Part shown: piece after piece, positions 55,101 to 64,000 of the stretch
Layout of the letters: every line of letters starts with the position of its first letter
Position numbering within the stretch: position 1 is the first letter of the stretch
NCBI GenBank assembly: GCA_933822405.4
Contig: CAKOGP040001858.1
Coordinates: 62,001 to 126,000 of the forward strand
Source: Cylindrotheca closterium
Lineage: Eukaryota; Bacillariophyta; Bacillariophyceae; Bacillariales; Bacillariaceae
DNA: 64,000 nt
Direction: 5' to 3'
Translations under genes and position numbers: made by a program
The notes under the pieces: generated by a model
What the model was told of the DNA's origin: nothing
Database searches by the model: none
The model's input: the letters and a program-made list of their open reading frames with translations, nothing else

Positions 55101-57035
55101 ATGAGTACTGTATCACAGCAAACAAAGTGGCGCCAAGCTCTGCTATCAGGTGCCCTGATACTTCAGTCGTTGCTCTTAGCAAATGGGCAAGCCACCACGG
55201 CACTGAATGAGCCCTGCCTTGCGTTTGTCAAGGATATTTTCTCGGAAGACAGGCAACAACTCTTGTGCCAGACACCATCAGGAATGTTGTACATCCTTCC
55301 TTCAGTTGACGGCCAATGGATTGAAGAGAAAATGATTGCAGGTGAGCTCTACAGTGGCGAAACCATATTGGATCTGCCCGATGGCACCACCATCAATCGC
55401 GAAGACCAAACTTTGAACTTGAACGAAATGCCGGCTCTCGTGAACTCGGACTCATCCGAAAGGCGACTTCAGCAAAATACAAAAACAACAGGAGATAGAA
55501 CCGTCCTCGCCGTTCGAGTCATCGCTTCCAACGGTGAGATGTCAAAGAGCGACGAAGAACTCTCCGCTTCGATATTTGGCGGAGCAAATGACTTTGTGAA
55601 CCTTAAATCCCAATACGCAGCTTGCTCTCATGGAAAAATCAATATTGTTAAGCGACCTGATATGAATGGTCTCACAAGCAACATTCAAAATGGCGTTGTA
55701 ACAATTCGTGTCAACTTGCCAGTTGAAGTGGGACATTCGACAATGGTGAATGCAGTTTCACAAGAACTAGACCGTGAGTTTGGTATGACAATGCATTCCA
55801 TTGCTGATCACGTCATGTACTGCTTGCCCAAGGGAAATTATAATGGTGTTGGGTTTGCAATCATGAATGGAGGACTTTCAGTATTCAATGACAAGCTGTG
55901 CACTTCGGTGAGCACCCAGATGCACGAAATTGGGTAAGTCTCGTTTGAGCAATCGAAAGTTCGGATTGGAAATGAATTGCTTATATTCTGACTCTGATAT
56001 TTTCCGTCTCGCAGTCACAACTTGAATCTTGGACACAGTGGAATTGGCACAGAAAAATATGGAGATCAAAGCTGCATGATGGGGTATTCTTATCGATCAA
56101 GCGAGGCACCGAAAATGTGCTTCAAGTAAGTGTTCCTATATTTTGCTGGAACCTTTCATTTTGAGACTTTGGCCTAACTTCTCTCTTTTTTGTTTCACAG
56201 CGCTGCAAAGAGTTTTCAACTAGGCTGGTACGATGACAAGTCAAAATCGATGATCCCTGGGACGGGTCCTTGGGGAGACGACCACACCTTCACCCTTTCC
56301 AATATCGTCGATTATCCAACTACCAATGATGATGTGTTGATTGAAATTGTGGAACCAGCTAGCCAAAAGAACTACTACGTTGGATTCAATGTCGGAAAGG
56401 GTTTTAATCAGGGAACACGTCACGGAAAGAATCAAGTCTTGGTGTACAGCAAACCTGTAGCCGCTGGGATCGATTCGTTGCGCGTAGCAGACTTGTCCAG
56501 TGGTGACAGCTTCACCATATCTGACTTTAATGGAATCACTGGGAACACGCTCAGTATTTCAGTCCTCTCCATTGACCTGTCGTCGGATCTTGCTCAGGTG
56601 CGAGTCACCTTGAATCGAAAGCATTCGCCACCAACACCGATGCCCACAAGATACCCAACCCCGGCTCCAACAAGACTTCCGACTCGACGCCCTACCCCCA
56701 GTCCTACTCTACGACCAGTTGCCCAAACTCCTTCTCCAACCAGACCTATCGGTGGAAGAAAACCAACAGTTGATGACATTCCTGTCACCACTAGCCAGTC
56801 GTGCAAGGCCGCCTACTCTGAATGTGAGACCACTTCCGAGTGTTGTGCAGGATTTTCTTGTCGCAGAGTTGCAAGTGATACTGGCTTTTCGAACGTTTGT
56901 CGAGCCATTGCCAAGAACAGCAAGGACAAGTTGCAGCGCAATGGAACTCCTTGGTGGAAGCGTCGATTGCGTGGTGATAGCAATGTCCAAGCCCCTCGTG
57001 AGCCTGATAATGAAATCTTGGAGGTACAAGCTTAG
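55101..57035 (+). CDS. Gametolysin-like M11 metallopeptidase (array member 3)
   Basis: Exons 55101-55933, 56015-56125 (111 bp) and 56201-57035, 592 residues. The frame is open upstream of 55101 but only with TTG; the ATG gives a proper signal peptide (WRQALLSGALILQSLLLANGQA). Prodomain NEPCLAFVKDIFSEDRQQLLCQ...; zinc site MHEIGHNLNLGHSG; Met-turn SCMMGYSYR. The catalytic domain is followed by a YYVGFNVGKGFNQGT beta segment, a short PT linker (PTPMPTRYPTPAPTRLPTRR), the module CKAAYSECETTSECCAGFSC, and WWKRRLRGDSN near the C-terminus. All catalytic residues are present. Followed at 57181 by an element shared with member 4. Confidence 0.86.
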
Positions 57036-58174
57036 GGCACATTCACCGGCAGCATAGAGACAAACGGGGACACTGGGGATTACGCCGGTATCTGTGCTTG
57101 ATTGCAATTTGTGGAACGATACCTATAGATACAGTCGTTCCATGATCATGATACCGACGATTGCACAAATATATCTGAATAGTTTTATAGCAATATAGAA
57201 TAGACTTTTTAAAAACACAAGTTCTTTGTAGGTTAGATTCCTTCTCTCAATTCACATCATTGATCTGTTTCTGCCAACTGTTTTTTAAAAAACAACAAAA
57301 TCAAACTTACTTTCAAGAAGTGGCATGTGGTATTTTCACAGGGCTCGAGTCTTTCAAGTCTACAGTCTTTTGAGAAGACAAAGATAACCAAATGAATGCC
57401 AAAACCATGTGATTGTGAATAGGTACAACAACATGGTGGATGAGCTTTGTTTCTTTGACTTCAACTCACATTATTGATTCGACTGAGAGTGAATCAATTT
57501 GTTTCTTGCCTCTCCCTGCTGGTTGATGTTGTGAAACGCCAGAGCGTACAGAACCGGTACGAGTATCTTGAGGCAATTCTACAATTGCATTCTTCATTCC
57601 GATACGAAGTCAGGTACCTGGTACCGTACCGACGGTACAAGTTCAAAGTAGCGAAATCGATCATACCGTATATATGTAAACATACTGTCACCTCTTGTCC
57701 GTATCTATCTTTCGTAATACATGTACATCACTTGTGTTTCATACTAGTGAGCGCAAGGCCGACCAGGACCTTCTCATCATATGCACGATCGATTGCAATA
57801 CTAGTGAATGAGCACGTGGCAGAAATTTACTCAACGTCTTCTAATTGGACACATCGGATAGAGCCGGATGTGCACGCGCGGGTGGTAGGTTCGAGTTTTT
57901 ATGTTGATCGGGGAAAAAAGATGAAAAATTAGCATGTGAGTGCTGAATGCATGTCGCACGCTTTGTCTGAATTCCTAACAATTAGACGTTGATGGGAAAC
58001 ATTTAGGCTATTTTCAAATCGGATGTCACGCGTGTTTAGGTGCGTGTTGTGTCAAATTCGAAACCGGATGTTTCACATTCCTCTTTTGCCAACACCTAAC
58101 ACCTAACCTCTAAGCTGTAATCAAACCTTTCGGAACGTCAAAAGGAGGAAAGTCCTTACAGTAGTCTGATTACA
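57036..58174. other. Spacer between protease array members 3 and 4
   Basis: About 1140 bp. Contains the 3' element at 57181-57202 (also found after member 4) and a cluster of palindromic ggtacc/gtac sequences at about 57553-57640. A minus-strand frame and a plus-strand frame (57474-57932) have no recognisable features and are rejected. Confidence 0.55.
57181..57202 (+). repeat. Conserved 3'-flanking element, copy A
   Basis: Sequence agttttatagcaatatagaa (plus ta), identical to that at 60292-60313, 146 bp after the stop codon of member 3. Probably in the 3' UTR or a polyadenylation region; retained from duplication or by selection. Confidence 0.7.
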
Positions 58175-60108
58175 ATGAAGCACATATATACATGCTCGTC
58201 ACAAGTTTTGGTATCAATACTCCTGATATTGCAGTCGTTTCGACTTGCTCATGGCCAAGGCTCATTAACCACATTCGATGAGACATGCCTTGCAGTGGTC
58301 AAGGATATCTTTTCTGAAGATCGAAAGGAACTTTTGTGTCAGACTCCATCAGGGATGTTCTATATCATCCCAACAGTGGATGACCTGTGGATCGATGAAA
58401 AGATGCTTGACGGGGACCTTGTTAGCGGAGAAGTCTCTATCGACATCCCTCCCGGTACATACGTAGATCGCCAAACACAAACATTACTGGTGACCGAACC
58501 ACCAAAGTTACTCTACTTCAGTGATCCCTCAAGAAGGCTTCACAGACAACTGGCAAGAGTCACTGGTGATAAAAGTGTCCTGGTTGTCCGAGTATCTGCT
58601 TCCAACAGTGATGTCTCCTCCAATGAAAGAGAGTTGTCCACATCTGTTTTTGGAGGTTCCGATGATTTTGTCAACCTAAAGTCTCAGTACGCCGCATGCT
58701 CCCATGGAAAACTCAACTTTCAGAAGCGACCTAACATGAATGGACTGACTACGAACATCAGAGACGGTGTCGTCACGATCCGAGTGAACATGCCCATTCA
58801 AGTTGGTTACATGACGATAGTCAATGAAGTATCCAGGACAGTCGAAGAAGAATTTGGAACTACGATAAATGGTATTGCGAATCATGTATTGTATTGTATG
58901 CCAAAAGGAGCATTTAGTGGTGTTGGGTATGCAATTATGAATGGTGTACTTTCCGTTTACAACAATGACTTGTGCACCTCTGTGAGTTCAACGATGCACG
59001 AAATCGGGTAAGTATTTTTGCTTGCGGTTTGAATCAATGTGTACTGAGTGCCTCTTCTAACGTTCCACCATTATTCCAATCAACTTCTCAGCCACAATTT
59101 GAACCTCGGTCATTCCGGTATGGGCAGTGACGAATACGGAGACCGAACTGGTTTGATGGGATACTCAATGAGATCGGATGAGACGCCCAAGATGTGCTTC
59201 AAGTAAGTCCGATGTTTCATTCTTCTTCTTTTCTCTCTCTCTCTAGAATCGATGAGCTTTGCATCTAACAGCTTTGCTCTCCTCAATCTTACAGTGCCGC
59301 CAAGCTCTTTCAGCTTCGTTGGTTCGATGACAAGGCCGTATCCTTTACGCCGGGTCAAAAGAATTGGAATTTTGAGCGAACCTTGAATCTCGCAAGCACT
59401 GTGGACTATCCTACCACTCGTAGCTCCGTCTTGATTGAGATTCTTCAGCCCAATCTTCGACTCAATTACTACATTGGCTTCAATGCCGCCAAGGGCTTCA
59501 ACTCTGGCGTCTTTCACGCCAAAAATCAAGTGGTTGTGTATGAAAAGCCGACTGTCGATGGGAATGATTCCTGGAGAGTCGCAGACTTGTCCAGAGGCCA
59601 TAGACACACCATTTCCAACTTTAATGGTGTGGCAGGGGACACTCTCAACATAGATGTGTTGAACATTGATCTATCAGCAGGAGAAGCTCAAGTGAGAATC
59701 AAGCTGAATCGATTTGGAAGACCACCGACTCGTCCTCCTACCAGGCCACCCACTCGGATGCCCACTCCAAGACCTACTCCCAGACCTACCCGTCTCACGC
59801 CTAGTCCCACCCGAGGTGTCATCGGAAGAAATCCCACCATTGACGTGCCAACCGCCGGAAACCCATCGTGCAAACGCAATATGGAAGACTGCGAGTCTAC
59901 CGACGAGTGCTGTTTTGGTTATTCATGTCGTAGAATCTCCAACGACGCTGGCTTTTCTAGCGTTTGCCGGACGGTTCCCAAGAATAGCAAGGATAAGCTG
60001 CCTCGAACCGAGCTGTATTGGTGGGAGCGCCGATTACGAGGTGATGCTTCCGCCAACACTCCTGACGAATTGGACGAAGTGGAACATGCGAATGAGGATA
60101 GAGCCTAG
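58175..60108 (+). CDS. Gametolysin-like M11 metallopeptidase (array member 4)
   Basis: Exons 58175-59007, 59092-59202 (111 bp) and 59295-60108, 585 residues. ATG 58175 gives a signal peptide (VLVSILLILQSFRLAHGQG). Prodomain DETCLAVVKDIFSEDRKELLCQTP; zinc site MHEIGHNLNLGHSGMG; Met-turn GLMGYSMR. The PT linker is mostly PPTRPPT/PTPRPTPRPT. The six-Cys module CKRNMEDCESTDECCFGYSC and WWERRLRGDASA end the protein before an acidic tail (DELDEVEHANEDRA). Some positions conserved elsewhere differ (NHVLYCM, VGYMTIVNEVSR), but no catalytic residue is lost. A conserved element follows at 60292. Confidence 0.86.
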
Positions 60109-60728
60109 GGAATGCACTTTCTAATTCCACTTGTAGTGCCTTCAAGCGAAGAATAGGGTAGAAATTGGATGCTTTTGGAAAGGTTGTTGCAGGGGGGAAA
60201 AAGGCGGTCGCACACTGTTGCTCATGTCTTTCCGCAATTACATTGCCTGTTGAATGAATGAATCCACATGTACTTAGATGAATCTTGTAGTTTTATAGCA
60301 ATATAGAATATTTATATTGGTAGCTTCTCAACTCAAACGAGTACCATTGTTGTAGGTAGTTATCATTGGAAGAGTTGTGATACGGAACAAAACATCTTCG
60401 AATCTTGATCTTTCATTTTTATTTTATCAGAATGATTTCTGAAAAGCGTGACGGGTGTGCGACCCTTTGGTGTGACGCAAGTTCCGATTTCCCGCTCAAT
60501 TTTTCGGTTGCTGGTTGCGCCAGCCATCCAAATACTTAGAGATGAAGCTTATTCAAAAATCAGTGGTCCCGGAAACGCTCGTATTCTTCGACTCGCATGA
60601 ATCCTGTAGGTCTGGGAAACAAATAACCTGAGAGGAAACTACATTCATTCACCTGTTTGTTGAATGCAAAGTTGAAACTGTATGTCATTGGTACATCAAG
60701 AGGTACCGGTACAGGCACATCAAGACCA
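60109..60728. other. Spacer between protease array members 4 and 5
   Basis: About 620 bp containing the shared 3' element at 60292-60313 and TACCGGTA at 60704-60711, 18 bp before the chosen ATG of member 5. Otherwise no feature recognised. Confidence 0.6.
60292..60313 (+). repeat. Conserved 3'-flanking element, copy B
   Basis: Same 22-bp element as at 57181, here 184 bp after the stop codon of member 4. Confidence 0.7.
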
Positions 60729-62772
60729 ATGGGGAAAACAATAATAAAGACGACACTGATGCAAACAATACTGTTCATTCTCTCCATCCTGCACTGTTTT
60801 TCGTCCACCAATGCGCAAGTTGAGACCTCGATTGGAGAGTCCTGTTTGGCAGTGGTGCGGGACATTTTTGAAGAAAGTAGAAGGGAATTGCTGTGCCAAA
60901 CACCATCAGGGATGCTCTATGTCGTTCCATCAGTAAATGACGAATGGATCGAACAAAAAATGATAGAAGGGAAACTGATTAGCGGAGAAGTCTTGCTGGA
61001 CATTCCCCTTTACACACAGGTGAATCGGCAGACAGAAACCTTGATCCTAACAGAGGAACCCAGATTTCTGGTGAATGACGATCGATCCGGATTTAGACGC
61101 CAATTATCGAAAGCCACTGGTGAAAGGACTGTGCTGGCAGTCCGAGTGGTAGCTTCCAATGCTCAACTTTCCGTATCGGAAAATGCATTGTCTCAGGCCG
61201 TCTTTGGTGGACCCTCAGATTTTGTGAATCTCAAGTCTCAATATTATGCATGTTCTCATGGGAAGCTCAATCTTCAAAAGCGACCCGACTTGAACGGTAA
61301 ATCCACCAATATTCGCAACGGTGTGGTTACCATTCGTGTCAATTTACCAGTGTCAGTGGGCCATCCCATTTTCGTAAATGCGGTTTCCGAGATTCTCATT
61401 CGAGAATTCGGGATTACGCAGTCGCGAATTGCGGATCATGTCATGTATTGCTTGCCGAAAGGTGTATTCAATGGGGTGGCCTTTGCCATTATGAACCGGG
61501 GATTGTCTGTCTACAACGATGATTTGTGCACATCTGTCAGCACCCAAATGCACGAAGTGGGGTAAGCTATTGTTGTCATTGCTGTCGTTGTTGTCATTGT
61601 TCATCATGGTGTACTGCATGCAACCTGCAATGTCGTTGTAGTGTGTTGACTAACTCCTTTGCTTTTCATTCCACTTTTATCAGACACAATTTCAATCTTG
61701 GTCACGCTCAATTGAACGATGAGGATTATGGAGATCAAAACGGAGTGATGGGATACTCGTATCGATCAAGCGAGGCACCGAAAATGTGTTTCAAGTAAGT
61801 CGAATGAATGTATGTATGGATGGATTTTTGTACAATCTCAACGCTAACTAGCGAATGTCACATGTCAGTGCTGCACAAACATATCAGCTTGCTTGGTTCC
61901 GAGACAAGTCTATATCGTATACTCCAGGAAAGGGTGCTTGGTCCTTTGACCAGACCTTTACAATTTCCAGCATGATGGATTACCGAAATACTCGGGAGTA
62001 TGTCATTGTGCAGATTGTCCAGCCAAATCAGAAAATGAATTACTATATTGGGTTTAATGCTGCCAAGGGTGCCAATTCGGGAGTCCGGGCTGGCCAGAAT
62101 CAAGTCTTGGTATATGAAAGGCCAAGGCAGGATGGTAACGATTCCACACGAATCGCGGATCTGTCGACTGGCCAAACATTTACCATCAAAGACTTCAATG
62201 GTGCCAAGGGAGACACGCTCGTAATTTCCGTCCTGGACATTTCACTGTCTTCCATTGCCAGTGAAGCGCTCGTGAGCATTATGCTGAATCGCCAAAACAA
62301 TGGTGGCAATACTTCGCCTGCCACCAAGAGGCCGACTCGGCCACCCACTCGGCCACCCACTCGAATGCCCACTCCTAGACCTACACCAAGACCGACACCC
62401 AGACCAACTCCCCGACCTACCCGTGCTACGCCGAGTCCTACCAGAGGAATCTTTGGAAGAAATCCTGGTTGGGACAATTTCAATTTTGTCGACAACAACA
62501 ACAACGCGTCGAATTGTGGACGTGCCATGACGATTTGTGATATTGACAGTGACTGTTGTTCTGGATTGTCCTGTCGCCGCGTCTCCTTGGACGCTAGCTT
62601 TGACAATGTGTGTCGACCGGTTACCAAAACGGACAAGAACAAATTGCCACGACAGAACATTAATTGGTGGGATCGTCGACGACGAGGACTAAAGGGGGAT
62701 GACTCAGCCATTTTGCCACATGAGCTGGAGGATTTTGTTGTTGATGTTGATGATGCCACCGTTAGTGCCTAA
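60729..62772 (+). CDS. Gametolysin-like M11 metallopeptidase (array member 5)
   Basis: Exons 60729-61561, 61684-61794 (111 bp) and 61869-62772, 615 residues. ATG 60729 is preferred because it makes exon 1 exactly 833 bp, as in members 3 and 4, and gives a signal peptide (MGKTIIKTTLMQTILFILSI); ATG 60759 is an alternative. Prodomain GESCLAVVRDIFEESRRELLCQTP. The zinc site reads MHEVGHNFNLGHAQ, with Phe in place of Leu between the ligands. Met-turn GVMGYSYR. PT linker PTRPPTRPPTRMPTPRPTPR; six-Cys module CGRAMTICDIDSDCCSGLSC; terminal WWDRRRRGLKGDDSA has an interrupted RGD. The C-tail is acidic. The most divergent intact member. Confidence 0.86.
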
Positions 62773-63589
62773 ATGGGAAAGGGGAATAGTTGGGAAAGAC
62801 ACAAACATGGCAAGTTTGATGCTGAGACTGGTGGAAGAGCAGAGATGAAGGTGATGGTGGACTGGCCATCTTGTAAAAACAAATGTTATCATTATTTTAA
62901 TAAACATAGGACTAGCTTATGAAATATAACAAATACTAAAATGATTTGTAGAAACTATACAGTATTGCCAGTTCCTGGCGGTAGTCCTAATCTTAGTTTT
63001 TAGTGTGATAGCCTAGTGAGATGATACCGATACACATGACACTTTCCACTTGGCTTCCAAACTTCTCGTCAGCCGCCAGGCGTGGTCTTGTAAAGAGATT
63101 ATTTGACACGTGTCTCTCGAGTTGAATTGTCCGTTCAGGGATTCTCCCACTATTCGATTGGCACAATAGTAACGGCCACAGTTTGTCAGTCCAACGAGCG
63201 CACATAAGGAGGATTGCATCATTTGATCTAGGTTCGTTAAGTGTGGAGCCACCAACGGTCTTTCTCCGTGACATCGACAGTCGGAGTGCCGCCAAAAATT
63301 TGTATGTGATTCTCACAATCGTGTGACCCCAACGCACATCCGTTATTTTGCTTAGGTAGTTTCCGCGGCTAATTAGGTGGCAAGCCGTTTTTCAAAAATG
63401 TTGCTGGCGCTTGGAAGTTGTGTGAGTTGTAGAGGTGAAACAGTCGAAGTCGCGCTATGGAACGTTGCTTGAAAAATCAAACTCATCTGCAATAGTGTAG
63501 AAGGTACTGTGTCGACACATCACCTATATCGCACTCACTGCACACCATTCATCCATCCATCTAACCATCCATCCATAGATTGATTCGCG
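62773..63589. other. Spacer between protease array members 5 and 6
   Basis: About 815 bp. Nothing recognised except a short ccatccatccat run just before the next gene (63549-63575). Confidence 0.5.
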
Positions 63590-64000
63590 ATGACGTCGTC
63601 TGGCAACAGCAGATCATCGTCGTCATGGTTGCAGAAATTGGTGCATGTCGCATTCCTGTTGCTTGCCTGCAGTACCCTCCCTCTAAATGCGAAAGCAATC
63701 ACAACCTTGGAAGAGCCTTGTTTGGCCGTCGTCAAGGACATTTACGACAACGATGATGATGATGATAGTAGTAGTAGTAGTAGGTTAGAACAAAAGGAAC
63801 TAATGTGTCAGACACCCTCTGGAATGTTGTACAAAGTCCCATCGGTGGACGTAGATTGGATTGAACAAAACATGCTTTCGGGAGCCTTGAAAAGTGGTTC
63901 CACCATGCTCAACATTTCCAGTTCTACGTTGATGGATCCTGAAACGGCAACCTTGCAACTTGTCGATCCACCCGAATTCATTAATGACGATAATGCTAGC
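63590..64000 (+). CDS. Gametolysin-like M11 metallopeptidase (array member 6, 3' partial)
   Basis: First 137 codons from ATG 63590; the frame runs off the window. Signal peptide-like WLQKLVHVAFLLLACSTLPL, then TLEEPCLAVVKDI, which is the prodomain start of the array. A trinucleotide microsatellite (GAT)5(AGT)5 at 63753-63783 inserts DDDDDSSSSS before the conserved KELMCQTPSGMLYKVPSVD. WIEQNMLSGALKSG follows as in the paralogues. Only the prodomain is visible here, so the zinc site, linker and C-terminal module cannot be assessed. Confidence 0.82.
   Translation, partial: MTSSGNSRSSSSWLQKLVHVAFLLLACSTLPLNAKAITTLEEPCLAVVKDIYDNDDDDDSSSSSRLEQKELMCQTPSGMLYKVPSVDVDWIEQNMLSGALKSGSTMLNISSSTLMDPETATLQLVDPPEFINDDNAS

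Noticed and set aside
54629..55210. 193-codon plus-strand frame before protease gene 3
   Set aside because: It runs out of frame over the signal peptide region of gene 3 and is built from the duplicated upstream block also seen before gene 2.
57474..57932. 152-codon plus-strand frame between protease genes 3 and 4
   Set aside because: ATG start but no similarity to the array or to known proteins, and it crosses palindromic ggtacc/gtac sequence.
62100..62759. 219-codon minus-strand frame antisense to protease gene 5
   Set aside because: It mirrors the PT-repeat and six-Cys coding region; no independent features.

Overview
The window is nuclear DNA of a photosynthetic stramenopile, most probably a pennate diatom. 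Genes are dense on both strands. Introns are short (68-150 bp) with GTAAG-like donors. Several families typical of diatoms are present: a DUF6824 protein, gametolysin-like M11 metallopeptidases with Pro-Thr-rich tails, a Lys/Ser/Gly repeat protein of silaffin-like composition, short lineage-specific TPR-like proteins, and a P4H-type dioxygenase pair. A raphid diatom such as Seminavis is my best guess, but this is inference. No rRNA, tRNA, transposon or CRISPR array was recognised.

Layout, left part (1-31 kb). A 5'-truncated RAD52 gene faces an ornithine decarboxylase that carries a large internal insertion. Then come a tRNA CCA-adding enzyme, a 909-residue PPR protein, a seven-helix receptor-like protein, a Lys/Ser/Gly-repeat protein with a Cys-rich membrane-anchored end, two tandem 2OG-Fe(II) dioxygenases, a small lineage-specific protein, a Golgi-type sulfotransferase, a TPR-like small protein, a 1194-residue enzyme that looks like PPi-type PEP carboxykinase, a TPR protein, a Ser/Thr-rich protein, and a second member of the small TPR-like family.

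Layout, middle (32-48 kb). A MYND/RING-like/TPR protein, a PP2C phosphatase and PUS10 are followed by a very large gene (37702-46411, four exons, predicted 2827 residues). It joins an acidic head, BRWD/PHIP-like modules with a bromodomain, a PHD finger, three HMG boxes, a 4CXXC-type zinc finger, a Tudor-like fold and AT-hooks. A DUF6824 gene follows.

Layout, right part (49.7-64 kb). This is a tandem array of six gametolysin-like (M11) genes, all on the plus strand: four intact, one decayed, and one cut by the window end. Intact copies share a signal peptide, a prodomain with two Cys, HExxHNxNLGH split by an intron at one identical place, a second exon of exactly 111 bp, a PT-rich linker, a six-Cys module with knottin-like spacing and, in most, a terminal RRLRGD motif. 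The array and its flanks arose by repeated segmental duplication. In diatoms and green algae such proteases are thought to act on the cell wall or extracellular matrix.

Outside genes, an 8-bp palindrome (TACCGGTA) recurs nine times, all in non-coding DNA. Exon boundaries were deduced by eye from splice consensus and reading frame, and functions from remembered family motifs. No searches were run.
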